Of a stretch of DNA of 64,000 nucleotides, positions 47,720-60,134 are shown piece after piece. The translations under genes were made by a program, and so were the position numbers. Below the pieces are notes generated by a model. The model was not told the DNA's origin. It did no database searches and saw only the letters and a list, made by a program, of their open reading frames with translations. The stretch lies in assembly GCA_947034885.2 (NCBI GenBank), contig OX344749.2, forward strand, positions 2,172,501 through 2,236,500, read 5' to 3'. Position 1 is the stretch's first letter. Each line of letters begins with the position of its first letter. Origin of the DNA: Thuidium tamariscinum. Taxonomy: Eukaryota > Streptophyta > Bryopsida > Hypnales > Thuidiaceae.

Positions 47720-49357
47720 ATCCTCGTTCAATGTAGTGTGAACTTGTGAGTACCTTTTATTTATTTGCGCACTTGATGGTTCTTTTTTGTTTACATGAAT
47801 CAAAGCATTCATTTTTTTTGGGACTACCTGAGGCATTTAGAGTGGAATTGCGATTTTGTATCTTGGTGAATGACTTGGAAATTGAAGAACCATCGGACTG
47901 AAATCACGAAGTTTTTGTTGACTACTGCTGTAGTTTTTCGCTTTTACCGCTAAAAGTGCAAGGCCTTTCTGGGTTTAAAGCCATCATTGTTTTAGAAGTG
48001 CTTTACGTCTTCATGTCAATAAGCAATTTTTGACCCTCCTACCTTACCACACATACAGTGCAAGATTGGATTGTTCAGATTTTTGGACCTTATTCTAGAT
48101 TTGAATTTGAATTTTGGGGAGGTGAAAGTTCTTGACCTCATTGATTGAGGTGGGTATACCCAAAATTGCTGTGCTTCTTAAAGGGCCAGCTAGAAAAGGC
48201 ACTAGAATGGCTTTGGTATATACAAACAATGGTCATTCATTTATATGTGGTAAGGTTTTTTATGAGAAAGTTCATGTTAGATTATGGACATTATTAAGAG
48301 TCTTTAAGTGATAGTTAAAGCATTTTAGAGGATGATGAGTTACATGTCATTGATGAAAGGATGGTGTTACACTTTGATAGTCTGTTTTGCTACTTCTTTA
48401 TTCTCCAAATTCCTTTATTTTTTTATTTTTTAATGGCACAATGGTTAAGCATTTGTTTCCCTTTTGACATCATGTGAGGGCCATATTAGGTATGACCATG
48501 CTCTTTTCTAATGTAGTCATGAGCTCTTTAAGTCACCCTACATGCAAAACTTTGCAAGCCTACTGTGCTCTCATAGTTGCTACAATGACTAAATTGATTG
48601 TGCATCTCTTCTTCATGAACACATCTCTTTGATTTTCTACATGGATTAGTCACTATTTAGCCTTCACAAGAACCACAAACCAATTTGTGGCGCTTTTAGG
48701 TGTACCCACCTTATACCTTGAAAAACAAGTGGAGTTGGCATCTTACCCAATTCTATGTTATATTTTTGGAACTTTGAGGAATTAGTTATGAATTTTTGAA
48801 GCCAAATCCACTCAAACTCTTAAACCACTAACCTCTTGAAAATGTACACTATTTGTACATTCTTGTAGATTTTTGTGAAGGTTAAAAAACTATGTGTGCA
48901 AATCATGTACATTTTGGAGGTGGACAATTTTAGAATGAGTGGATTTTGAGCCTGCTACCTTAGATGATGTAAATTGAATTTGGAAATGTAGATTGCAATA
49001 TTAAAGTAGGACCACTTGTTCTTGACCATGGACCTATATCAAATGTAGCTATTTCTAACCAAGATTGCACCAAATTTGCAACCAAAGTCTTGGAGTATGC
49101 CTTGGAGTATTTTTTCATGTTTTTCAAGGTGGGGATTAAGGTAAAAGCACCAATTGTGAACCACACCAAATATCCAAAGTGTAGATTGAGTTATTTTCAA
49201 CCTTAAATTAGGATTGAGCTTGAAATGTGATTCTTTTGTCATTTCCAAGGTTGGGACTAGTAAGGTTATGGCACATGTCTCAAAGTAGAGAGTAGACATC
49301 ATTGATCATAATCGGGCGACTTTAAACATTGGCTACTTGTAAAATACACTTTTTGGC
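47720..49357. other. AT-rich intergenic DNA
   Basis: No gene is supported between the Pumilio 3' flank and the retroelement. Only short minus-strand ORFs occur near 48960-49302. Confidence 0.4.
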
Positions 49358-49637
49358 TTATACTTTAGATTAAAATTAGGAACATAACCTCTACAAGACT
49401 CTAGTTTCTTATACTTTATATTAACATTAAAAACATAACCTCTAGAAGACTCTAGTTCGTTTTATTTTAGATTAGGGTATATATTAGGGTCGAGGTTGAA
49501 GAGTCCTTTAATATGAACAACACATCTCTAGAGTGTTATTTCCTTGGTCTAAATTTTAGTCTTATATATGTTTATCTTAATAGCAATCTTATTTCTAGAA
49601 AGCCATCTTGCCTTGTTTCTCTTGCCATCCATTACAG
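49358..49637 (+). repeat. 5' LTR remnant of the Ty3/gypsy element
   Basis: It matches the 3' LTR (about 62440-62696 and 63777-63808) from CTTATACTTTAGATTA to TCCATTACA. It contains tandem 50-bp units built on ATTA.GAACATAACCTCTA.AAGACTCTAGTT. Compared with the 3' LTR the left-most part is missing, so the 5' LTR is truncated. The right end in CATTACA agrees with a CA-terminated LTR. Confidence 0.75.
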
Positions 49638-50342
49638 TTTGTTGAGACTGTGGAATTGAACTTTGCTTTCTCAAAGTTTTCTATTTCTTTTGTCTTTGTT
49701 TTGTCTCTGAGCTTCGTTTGAGAGTCATATGAGAGTTATTTATTGATAATAGTCATTAGTCTATACCTACTATGCCAATTGTACCTACTCTTATTCCTAT
49801 CAATCCAAGCCTTGTTCGAGTACTTTTGACTCTAGTCTAGCTCTAGTTGGAGGAATCCCCTCCATTCTACTATTGTTCTTGTTCTTGTTTGAGGAGTCTT
49901 CTCAATTCTAATCTCAATTCTGTCTGAGAGTTAGGGCCTTTTTTGAGGTTGCAACTTATCTTTCTTTAAGTTAAGATTTTATTTTGAGTTATTTTTGTCT
50001 TTTAGTATAGTTGGGACTTAAGACTTCATTATGTCTGAAGTTTTAAGTCTTCATTATGTCATTACTTCCGAGGCTAAATTAGAAGCTATCCTTAATACTA
50101 TCAACAAGTTGTCGTGCTATAAATACATACATTGTATAGAACGTGTGTATATTATACGTTTTAGAAGATTCTTGATTCGGAGAAGAAACTTACTGGTGAC
50201 GCTTTCGTTAACTTCAAGTTGACGCTTGTTAGAGATGGAATTGTATTTAAGGTGAAAAACCTTGGACAAACTTCATCAGTACGAAGTATTCTTTTGAGTT
50301 TTAGAATTTGTACTTGGATTTTATTTGGAGTTCGATTGTAAA

Positions 50343-50735
50343 ATGTCGAACTTGAGGGTTTTTATGGAGTCACAAGATGTAGAGTTTGAGCCAGAGGCAG
50401 AATTAGAGCTTTATTTATCACAGTTGCCTAGTCAGCCATCTCAGCCGGCGATTTCACGACCATTGCCTACATATTTCACAGATGAGGCCGGACCTTCTCA
50501 TCCGTTGAAGAAACCTCGTGTGGACCGTCGTTGGTATGAAAATATTGACCGAAACGCCCGAGCTTTGGTGATTCTACTTGAAGTAGGATGTGTTGAATCT
50601 GGTACACATGATGTGATGTTCGAAGCAAGCTATGAGGGCCTGAATGAAGACCAATATTTTTGTATGATGAGGCTTAACAATGAAGGCACTGGCCATCAAC
50701 GTTGGTTGAAAGGGCCAGTGAATCCATTAACGTAG
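50343..50735 (+). CDS. Unrecognised 130-aa ORF in the retroelement leader
   Basis: Starts at ATG 50343 (MSNLRVFMESQDVEFEPEAE) and stops at TAG 50733. The N-terminal half is acidic and Ser/Pro/Gln-rich; a central KKPRVDRRW could act as a basic nuclear-localisation-like patch. It lies between the 5' LTR and gag, where most Ty3/gypsy elements have only a short leader. It may be an extra ORF of the element or a captured host fragment. No family is recognised. It is intact over 130 codons whereas neighbouring gag/pol is broken. Confidence 0.4.
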   Translation: MSNLRVFMESQDVEFEPEAELELYLSQLPSQPSQPAISRPLPTYFTDEAGPSHPLKKPRVDRRWYENIDRNARALVILLEVGCVESGTHDVMFEASYEGLNEDQYFCMMRLNNEGTGHQRWLKGPVNPLT

Positions 50736-51479
50736 GCTGAGTGTACAGATTACGTGGCCAATACTATCAGGCACATCTTCAAGTTCTTGTAGATGGAGTA
50801 GTTCTCTTCATCGACTTCAATTTTTACCTCCAATGGATGATGGATGGAGTTTAATATGTTATTCAAGTGTTTGGTGGTTCATTTGAATTTTAGAAATAAA
50901 AGAATGGGGGTTTAGAAGTAGTTTACTACCTAGTTTTAACTTTAGAGGTTCATTGGCCTTAAAGGGTGAATAGGAGCTTACCTTTGGATGTTTTCCTTGG
51001 GCCAATGGTGGTTTGGAGGCCCATGTGTGATGCATATGGGTTGGTCTTACCTACCTTAGGAGTCTAGAGACTAGGTAGGCATCTTCTTGCTCCTCCAAGT
51101 CGGGTTTGTGTGGGGAAAAAGCTATCTAGTTGTTTTGGGGTTTGGTTGGAGATGTGTGTAGTGAGCCGAAACTTTGATCGACCATAACCTTTGATGTACA
51201 AACAATCTTGCAATGAGAATTTGAGGGTTTTTTTCTTATGTTTTTTTGCTTCTATGCATACCTTTCTTTCTTAATTTGGAGTTGTGAGTGAGGAATTACA
51301 AGCGTGTGAGTGGAAGAGGGTCTGTTGCCTCCTATCGAAGAGGAGCAAAGATTCGGGTGACCACCACAGTCTATATTTTCATCTTCTCTCTTTAAAAATT
51401 TTAGGCATTGTAATAGTTTTTTTTAGCTTTCTATAGACGTATGACTCGAAACATTTGAATTTGTGAGTCAAAAGTTATG

Positions 51480-52040
51480 TGTTCTCAAGTTATAAGGAGT
51501 CTGTTGCCTTTCAAATGAGAAGGCCGAGACTTTGCTTGATCATAACTTTTGTTCAGTTATTTAAATTTTTTTGAGATTTAAGGTGGAGTTATTTTAAGTT
51601 CTTAACTCTTTGAAAAGATATAGTACTTATGATTTGAACAAAAATTGAAGGAGTTATAAGAGTTTAAGATATGAGAGGTTTGTTGCCTTTCAAATGAGAA
51701 GGCCGAGACTTTGCTTGATCATAACTTTTGTTCAGTTGTTTAGAATGTTTTGAGATTTAAGGTGGAGTTATTTTAAGTTCTTAACTCTTTGAAAAGATAT
51801 AGTACTTGTGATTTGAACAAAAATTGAAGGAGTTATAAGAGTTTAAGGTAGGAGAGTTCTATTGCCTTTCAATAGAGAAGGTCGAGACTTTGATTGTCCA
51901 TAACTTTTGAACAGTATCTTAAATTCATTTGATAATTTCAGGGTAGTTGTATTATGTTGTTATCTTTTCAAAATGATATAGCACTTAGCATTTGAGCTTA
52001 TAGAACATCTGTAGTGCTAATTTGAAGACTACAGCCATTT
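51480..52040. repeat. Tandem repeat, unit 179 bp, about three copies
   Basis: GG(C/T)CGAGACTTTG recurs at 51522, 51701 and 51880, exactly 179 bp apart. Each unit contains CATAACTTTTG, TTTGAAAAGATATAGTAC-like and GTTGCCTTTCAA-type blocks; the first two are nearly identical and the third is diverged. A weaker related start lies near 51167. The array is in the retroelement leader and is non-coding. Confidence 0.85.
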
Positions 52041-52557
52041 AAAAAAATTTCTTTGAAACTATTTGAGGTTTTTTTTGAAGTTTGGGTGAAAGAAGACTTC
52101 AAGTTTCAAGACTTTGGAGATTTGAAGACCCTTAAAGGTGTTGTTTGTGTTGTGGCTTGTGGTTTGGCAGGGTTGTTTTCATTTGTTATTCTCAGCTGGT
52201 TTTGGAGGCTAGTTGCAATTTCAATTTCAGCTTTGTAAATTGTTGCGAGCCGTGATTATCCAGTAAGCGCTCCTTTTTGTGTTTGTGGTGACGAAGTGGG
52301 ATTAATGGCCCACATGGTCGATCTTATATGTTGTTCCCACCGGTGAAAGGTGCTTCCTGGTCACTGTGGGTTTGAAGTTTAGGAGCCCATCATTCGGAGG
52401 GTCACTCGTGTTGGCCGCCCTGTTTTACTTGTCCCGAAACTTGTTTCTTATCACACACCCTTATCTTGACCCTTTAGAGCCACCATAGGATAGGCCAACG
52501 GGGACTTGATCAAGAATTGAAGACTAAAGATAAGAAGATTGAAGACAGAAGATAAGA

Positions 52558-53140
52558 CCCGGGGAGATAACTTAGTGTATAAAAACAAACTACGTGTGTT
52601 AAAGTGATTTTTCGACCCCCTATATACTTTTTTATAAACTATGATTTCAACCTATAATTTTGAGATGTACTTAACAATGACTATAGGCTTCTATTGCCAA
52701 AAAATTTGAATTCAAATAACATATGAAATGATTATTAGAGTAGGTTGAAAAATGAACTAAACTGCCATGTTTTTCAACTCTAATATTTATAGAGAATGCA
52801 TTGAAATGAGTATGACATCAATATTCAAGAAAAATAAACTTTTAATGAAAAACTATTTTTGACAATTTTTTGTTCATTTTTTAGACAATTTTTTCTTATA
52901 TAAAATAGGGGTGTGAAAATTATTTTCAGCTCTACAGTGTATTTTTTTACTTCAAAAATTTGTAACTAATTATAATCAAAAAATAAAAATATCAATAATT
53001 CAAGTTATAAACTTTCAAAGTAGAAAAATATTCTCATATTTTTTTCTTTTCTTTTTATTTAAATTTTAGGACATAAAATAGGGGGTCCAAAATATTCTCA
53101 CACGTGGTGTCTAAAGGTTACTCTAAGTTATCTCCTCGGG
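52558..53140. mobile_element. hAT-like MITE (583 bp) in the retroelement leader
   Basis: The left end CCCGGGGAGATAACTTAG pairs with the right end CTAAGTTATCTCCTCGGG, and inverted similarity continues to about 60 bp (both ends reach a TACGTG/CACGTG block and a GACCCCC/GGGGGTC block). A perfect 8-bp repeat AGATAAGA flanks it (52550-52557 and 53141-53148). The CCCGGGGAG end and inner ACGTG resemble family B, so it may be a distant relative. Non-coding. Confidence 0.8.
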
Positions 53141-53403
53141 AGATAAGAAGATTGAAGACAGAAGACAGAAGACAGAAGATTCGACTGAACTCCCTAGCGG
53201 ACTATTCACAGTTGCAGCCAGATACTTCGTGTATTCCCAAAACGCTCCCCTCCTAACACGACAACGTTATTAGTTTAGACTACAACGATTGAAGGAGTCA
53301 TTGGTGGCTTTCAACAACATCAAACTACCACCTATGTGGAGGGAGGAACTATATTTGTGATTCGACAAGATTGACCACTACAATAGAAGGAACCTCGTAT
53401 AAG

Positions 53404-54160
53404 CTTGCCTGGAAAACTTGATGGCACGTACTCCAAGCTTCAAGGATTTATCAATCAAATTATATTGATAATTTCAATATTGTCAAAGTGTTACCCAATA
53501 GAAGAATTGCGAGTTGGATTGATTGGGAAGTTGCTTATGGGATAAGCCTTATCATGGTTTGCTCCCTTGTTTGAAAAAGGTTCACCTATCTTGAACAATT
53601 TTGACACTTTTTTGGAAGCCTTTGGAGAAGTATTTGGAGAACATGACAAGGCTTATTGCACAACAACAAAGATTCGGTCCCTATGGCAAGGGACACATTC
53701 TGCACTGGCTTACGCCTTAGATTTTAGACAACTTGCATGCAACATCAATTGGGATGAAGCTGCACTTATGAGCCAATTCTATTGGGGCTTGAAGGATTCT
53801 ATGAAGGATTTGTTGTTATCACTCCCTGACCTACAAACGCTTAATGAGGCAATTAGTCAAGCAATCAAGTACGACAATTGACTCTTTCAACATCGTTAGG
53901 ACTAGAATTCATGGACTCCATCAAGGGAGCAATCGATCCAACAGACTTCATCTTTGTCAATGAGCAGTCCGAATTCTCATTTGGAGGTTGCAGATATGCA
54001 AATCAACGCAATATGCGTCAAACGTCTTACTACGAAAGAAAAGAATCATCAAATAGAAGGACTATGTTTGTATTGTAGCGAAGGAAGTCACAAAATCTCC
54101 AACTACATAGAGAAGTCAAATCAACATATTATTAAGACCAAAGGTGCCATCGTTTAGAAA
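53404..54160 (+). pseudogene. gag (capsid) remnant of the Ty3/gypsy element
   Basis: Reads through LPGKLDGTYSKLQGF, EELRVGLIGKLL, ALSWFAPLFEKGSPILNNFD and ALAYALDFRQLACNINWDEA to LPDLQTLNEAISQAIKYDN, the retrotransposon gag fold typical of Ty3 elements. A TAG/TAA-type stop interrupts it near 53550 and the frame changes after 53880. A damaged CCHC knuckle, CLYCSEGSHKISNY, with the last Cys lost to Tyr, lies near 54070. Confidence 0.75.
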
Positions 54161-54264
54161 AACGAAGATGTTGAGCTACAATAGAAATCGTGTAGCTGGA
54201 CAATTTAGTGTCACAACAACATATAGGTTTCTCTCTCTCTCCGCTCAACCTACATCTTGTTTTA

Positions 54265-54440
54265 TAATTTCTTTGTTTATTGGTCCGCAGAAACTTAAAA
54301 CCACTGCTTTGTTAGATTTAGGAGCATCTGCTTGTTTTTTAGATGAAGAATTTGTCAAGAGTCCTAAATTTTCCTCTAATTCAAAAATCTCAGGTTGTCG
54401 ATGTAGAAGTGATAGATGGACAACTTTTGTCCTTAGGTAG
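54265..54440 (+). pseudogene. Aspartic protease remnant
   Basis: FIGPQKLKTTALLDLGASAC with DEEFVK following matches the retropepsin active-site region. The catalytic D-S/T-G is DLG here, so the enzyme would be inactive, and the frame breaks after about 54390. Confidence 0.6.
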
Positions 54441-54859
54441 TGTTACCCATGAAACAATACTTCTAGAGGTGACATTTGAAGGTCATAGTAGTCAAATTAG
54501 CTTCAATGTCATTAGAACCCTATCAAACTCCATATTTTTTATCTCTCCTAGTTAGAAAAATACAATCCATCTATAGACTGGAAGTTGCAAAAGATGACAT
54601 TCTCCTTCCCTTTGGAACACTCATACAATAATCCTCTTAGAAAACCTATTAATACACGTATTAGAAAGTCATGAATGAAGAAACCCTTCTTTATTAGAGC
54701 AAGGGACTTTGTAAGAACGTTCAAAGAAGGTACATCATTTGTCATTTATGTGCTCCAACTAGCAAAGAAAAGACCTCAATAGCTAGTATTCCAAAGCAAT
54801 ATAAAGATTTTGATGATGTGTTTTTAAAGAAGAATGCTGACACACTTGTCTATATGATT

Positions 54860-55162
54860 GTACAATTGATTTGAAAGAAGAAGTGCAACTGCCGTTTGGC
54901 CCCATCTACAATCTATGACAAATAGAGTTGATAGAATTACAAAAGTATGTTGACAAAAATCTAGCTAAGAACTTCATTCACCACTCCAAGTCACCAGCTA
55001 GAATGCCTATTTTATTTGTGAAGAAGAAAGATGGTTCATTACGAATGTGTATAGATTTTCAAAGCCTCAACAAGGTGACAAAGAAGAATCACTATCCATT
55101 ACATTTGGTCCCTGGACTTTTGGAACAACTCGGGAGTGCCAAAATCTTTAGTACCTAGATTG
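54860..55162 (+). pseudogene. Reverse transcriptase remnant, N-terminal part
   Basis: [20 protein letters not shown], then [20 protein letters not shown] and [20 protein letters not shown] are the fingers/palm motifs of Ty3 reverse transcriptase, ending at FST (then a stop) and IDL, where the LTR-like insert breaks the gene. The rest resumes at 58820. Confidence 0.8.
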
Positions 55163-55167
55163 ACCTA

Positions 55168-58100
55168 TGTGAGCGCTCCTGACTCCACCCTAGAGCTAAG
55201 AGTTTCTCACACGGGTCCTGTGTCTAATCGAGTTTTCTTTCTAATTGGGTGTTAAAAGAAAGCCTTCCAAGCAATGAACTCTTTTAGTCACGTCTTTTAA
55301 GTGTTTCTAATTTAATTTTGTGATTATAATTCTATCTATTCTATTCTAAAATTCAACCAAGCACTCCTACTCTACTCTATTCTATCAAATGATATTGTGC
55401 CTAAATCTAATTTCAAGCATTTGGTAAAAAGAAACTTAACAGTAAAATAATGAGAATGAAAATTAAATGTGAGCAGTTTACCTCCTCGGCATAAATCTCC
55501 ATAGTCTCGTCGTCAAACATCATCATGTGTAAATATTCTCCCACAACCTCGCCATCGAAATCATCCTGGCTCTCCATCTAATCCATAATAATTCTTACGT
55601 TGTTGGTCAATTAATTCTGTCCTGATTAAAAAGAAACTAAAGGTTATGTAACGATAATTCAATTGCGTAATTCTTATAATTCCTGAATCTCCGGTAATTA
55701 GAAAATATTGCAATTAAATTAGTCTACCTAGTGGGTTAATGTTCTATTCTAAAGAAATCAACGGAAATCTAATAGTTAACTATTTGTTGTTGTTTATTTT
55801 AATTCTAAATTGATATTCCAACGAATTCCGATTGAATTAAATTAATTTGGATGGGAATTTTCCTTCAAATCTTTTCAAATCCAATTAATTTTTGAAATTA
55901 TTTTAATCCTAAAGAAATTGGTTGTCAATTTGTTTGTTTCTTTTTGGCTTATTAGAATATTTTAATCAAAAACTATCATCAAATCTTTTCAAATATAATT
56001 AATTTTTAAATTTGCGTTAATTTGTAAAGAAATTAGTTGTCAATTTGTTTGTTTCCTTTTTGGCTTATTAGGCCTAATAAAACAAAACCAACAAAATCCA
56101 AACCTTCTAAGAATCTAATTAATAACTAACTACCAAAGAATGTAGAACATTCCTAAAGAACAAGAATAAAACTCAATAGTATGATTCCTTTTAAATAGTT
56201 ATTTAATACCAAAGGTCGATTCTCGAGGAATAAAGAACCTTATTCAATAGTAATATTCCTTTGGATATTAATTTTATAATGTTAACACCTTTCGTTTTGC
56301 AATCCCCGAGCCTTAATCCCCTCACAAGTCTAGTTTTCTCCCTCAATTGGTTTTGTTGCAATGTTTCATGAGAGAGACGACGGCTATAGAGTTTGAGTGT
56401 TGATATTTTGGTGAGAAATGTGAAACTCTAAGATTTAGATTTTTAAATGAAATCAAAGAAAGGTGGATGTGGCGCCAACTGCCAACCTTTGATTTTGTTA
56501 AAAAATCAAATTTTTGTGTTTCAAAATCTCACTTGTGTATGAGTGAAGTCCAGATGCTGGCTCTGGTCCGCCCAACGGCTGGTTCTCTCCGCCCAACTGC
56601 TGGCTCTGGTCCACCTGGCTGTTGGCTTAGTCCAATACTAAGTTGGTTGTTGGTTTTAAGTACTTTTGAATTTTTGGGTTCAACACACCTTAATTCTAAT
56701 GCTAGAATATGTGGCAATGTTTAATAGGGGGTGGGGAAATAATCCCACTTGGTGATTAACCCTTTGAACCCCCAATTCAAGGTTTTTTAAGATTACAACT
56801 TTGGAGTATTATAAGTTCAAAGCTTCGCCGTGAAAATGTTGAATAGTATTTTAAGAGTTTTATTCGCAAAAGGAGGTATACATGACAGTGTTTGATCGAA
56901 CTTTCACTTTAAATCCTTAAAATGTCTTAGTATTTTGGGATTTTGCAACCAAAGGAGGTACACATGACAGTGTTTAAACCGAACTTTGGCGCTCAATGCT
57001 CAAAATTTCAGTAAATTAGTGACAAAGGAAGCATCAAGGTCTTGCCTCTTGAGTATGTGACAAAGAAAAGAAATGAAAATTGAAGGGGCCCTAAGCCTTC
57101 AAACTTGAAAAGAACTAAACATAAACAAGACTTGGCCAAAATCCTTGGTCCAAGCAGTGCCCCGACCGTGTCGGTGACACAAGTAACAGAAGAACAAAGT
57201 GTCGGTGCAAGAAATAAGGGTACTGGCAACCTCGAGGGGGGCCCTTATATACCTGTGGCCGGGCCCCTCTTGGTAATTGCCAGTGAAAACACTTTGTTAC
57301 TTCTTATCCTAAACTACCCTAATGTAATTCCAAAATAATATTTGTTTAATGGTGGAAATTTCTAAAAACATCTCCATTTGGTTAATGAAATCTTGGCCAA
57401 ATCAAATCCAAGATTTTAACCCAAAGTATTTTGGAATTAATCCTAATTTACATAGATATTTTCCAAATTAACCAAAAGTCATTTTGAAAATTGTCTTTCT
57501 TTAGCCCAAAGATGGCTTTTTACACAAGAAAGAGATCTTGACCAAATCCAATCTTTGATTTTCCAAGAGATATTTCCAAAATCACTTCTAATTAACCGCA
57601 ATTAACGATTAAAAAGTCAAACTAAGAGCTGACCCTCTCTATCTTTTAGGGAACAACTTGAAACGAAAAACCGTCTGCGCCATTGTCTTCAGAAGACCCC
57701 AATTAGCCTAGAGGACCCCTTACCCCTCACTCCTAGGCCGTTTGTGCGCCCAGATTGGAATTACGGTAACTCCAATTAAAAGTCAAAAATCTAACTTCTA
57801 GGATTTGCGCATTTTGATGAATCTGTCAAGCCAGGGTTGTTAGGAATGTTTGTGAGAGTAAGGAATGACTCTTTATTTGTGACAATCGGACATCATTTGC
57901 TCCTGATATGCCGGTCAACCCGCTGCCAACTTGTAACTTCTAGTGAAATTCGATGTTGATGCCGGTTCTGGTAGTTGGAAATGTCGGAATGTCTTCAAAC
58001 TTAACCGGGCGCTTATTAAGCACACAAAAACCTATCCTAATTTTTAGTGAGATTTTACCGCATCATACGTAATTTCTATGAATTTACAAACATTTCTATG

Positions 58101-58814
58101 TGCGGTTGACTTCCCATGGAGTCAACGTGGAATTTCGGAAAAATCCGAAATAATTTGGGTAACATCTAGGGCACTCCTAGATTCTTGGTGTAAGTCCCAC
58201 ACAACCTTGCACCTTTCTAATTTTAGTAATTTGGAATTACTTTGCCCAATTGGACAATTTAATTCCCGATGCCCGGAAATCTTGGACAATTGTTTGATTC
58301 TTGTTCGCTCCTGGCATACTCCTACCCTTGGAACACCTCTCTGTAGTCTTCAATCTCCAATCCTCCATCTTTTATCTTGTGAAGTTCGAATTCTCCAAAT
58401 CCATTGTAGTGGTTTTACTTTTAAATCCAATTTGTTCTAAAATTGAACTTAAGCTCTGGCAACTCTTCTAGGCTTGTAGTAGACTCTTTTAGCTTAGTCA
58501 GTATATCATGTGCATCCTTAAAAGTTTGATTTTGCACAGACAGTCACTAGGACTGACTAACTCTCAATTCTTCAATTCTCTCAAAACTACTAAATCTTCT
58601 CACAAACGTACTTTGGAGACTTAGAATGATTAAAATTTCTAAGATTAGGAATTTTCCACCTTCTAAGTTGGTTTTTCACCATTTTGGCATAGACTGACAC
58701 CAAAACTCCCTCAACACTCTTTTTATGTCTTTTTTTTTAATATTTTGGCTAATTTTTGCTATTTAATCACGAAAAATGGACCCAGAGTCCTGAGTGCCAT
58801 CTCGAGGGATCACA
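55168..58814. mobile_element. LTR-like insertion (possible solo LTR, 3647 bp) within reverse transcriptase
   Basis: The insert starts TGTGAGCGCTCC and ends GGGATCACA, so it has the TG...CA ends of an LTR with a 5-bp TGTGA/TCACA inversion. The 5-bp host repeat ACCTA flanks it exactly (55163-55167 and 58815-58819); removing it restores the reverse transcriptase reading from IDL to the RAYNL block. No coding domains and no pair of internal long terminal repeats were found, so a very long solo LTR fits best; a non-autonomous element is the alternative. Confidence 0.75.
56550..56632. repeat. Minisatellite-like direct repeats
   Basis: About three copies of a 25-30 bp unit containing GCTGGCTCTGGTCCGCCCAA and variants. 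It lies within the LTR-like insert; a second pair of direct repeats, AAAGGAGGTA(T/C)ACATGACAG, sits at 56868 and 56951. Confidence 0.6.
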
Positions 58815-58819
58815 ACCTA

Positions 58820-59150
58820 CAAAGAGCTTATAACCTCTTATGAATCAACAAAGGAGATGAATGAAAGATAACTTTTTGTACAAGGTATGGCCATTTCGAG
58901 TACAATGTTATGTTTTGCAGCCAACCCCAATGGCCTAGCAGTTTTTCAACACATGACAAATGATATTTTTCGGAAGTTCCTTGACAACTTTATTGTCATC
59001 TATTTAGATGATATTATGATATTTTTCAAGAATGAAGAAGATCATGAGAAGCACGTTTGTTTGGTACTTAAAAAATTACACAAGCAACTACTCTATGCTA
59101 AGCCAAAGAAGTGTTTATTTCACCAAACCGAGACGGAATTTTTTTAGGAT
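58820..59150 (+). pseudogene. Reverse transcriptase remnant, C-terminal part
   Basis: After the insert, RYGHFEYNVM, then TNDIFRKFLDNFIVIYLDDI and MIFFKNEEDHEKHV continue the palm, including the catalytic YLDD. Frames shift near 58912, and stops occur, so it is not functional. KKCLFHQTE marks the end of the domain. Confidence 0.8.
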
Positions 59151-59490
59151 TCATCACAACTACGTAAGTTTTGAAGATAGACCAAAAGAAGGTAGAAGCT
59201 ATAGTGTCATGGAAAATTCCAATGACGATTCGAGACATACAATATTTTCTTGGTTTTGCTAACTTCTATTGGATTTCCATCAAGAACTATTCATTAGTGG
59301 CTACTTTGTTTACGCATTTGACATGCAAAGACAAGCTTGATTTGGGGCCGTTAACAGAGAAGACATTTCAAGATCTTAAGACACCATTTACAACCGCACC
59401 CATTTTGGTGCATCCGGATTTTACAAAGTCATTCTATTTGGAGACTAATACTTCGGATTTTGCTTTGGGAGTTATACTTTTACATACATA
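59150..59490 (+). pseudogene. Connection / RNase H start of the Ty3/gypsy pol
   Basis: DQKKVEAIVSWKIPMTIRDI, QYFLGFANFYW and TAPILVHPDFTKSFYLETNT are the usual sequence after RT. TSDFALGVILL opens RNase H and is then interrupted by an insert at about 59491. Confidence 0.75.
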
Positions 59491-60134
59491 GGGAAGGTAG
59501 AGTCCAATCCCTCATGGAAATCAATGAAGTATTTACCTGAACTTTAATTACCTGAATAATAAGAGAACTCCCTGGAGGTAAAAATATGGCCATTGCCTCA
59601 TGGTAATCGATTATTATATGGGAATGTAGTTCCTCTTGGTAATGGATTACCATGAGGTAATGGAGTATGGAAGATACTAAATACATTGTAAAAAAGAGTC
59701 TAAAAATCTTGGGGAACATTAACATACATTTTTTTAATTATATATTTTTATCTTATATTTAATTACAAAGTATAGTTTACTATACAATGTATAATACATT
59801 GTCCAATTATACAATATATCCTTCTTGAATATACCAGAAGTACAAACCATGGAATTATTCTAGAAAGACTTGCCTTTTATACTTCAAGAGAGTTTCACCA
59901 ACAACAATGCTTATTGGATAATTTCTACAATAAAGAACCACATGGTAAAATCACATTTTGGGGGAAGTGTTTTAACATGTGGGAAAGATACAGAAGTTTC
60001 CCTCTTCATGTGTTAAGTGTTTGTTGAACTCACACTTTACCGCATAGTCAACTAATGAATTCATACTTTCTCCTATCATGAAGAATATAATTTGGGAAAG
60101 GTAGTTCACTTTGCCTGATGTTGCATCAGGTAAA
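59491..60134. mobile_element. Hairpin-rich insertion inside RNase H
   Basis: This 0.64-kb stretch separates FALGVILL from EEDKNLHPIVFYS in the RNase H frame. It starts near AGGGAAGGTAGAG and ends in a strong hairpin with arms AAGGTAG....CTTT.CCTGATG (about 60086-60140). Another inverted repeat CATTGCCTCATGGTAATC pairs with GATTACCATGAGGTAATG (about 59590-59660). Exact ends and a target duplication were not resolved. Confidence 0.5.

Noticed and set aside
58078-58440. 120-codon ORF inside the LTR-like insert
   Set aside because: No recognisable domain, biased Leu/Ser composition, and it lies in a non-coding LTR-like sequence.
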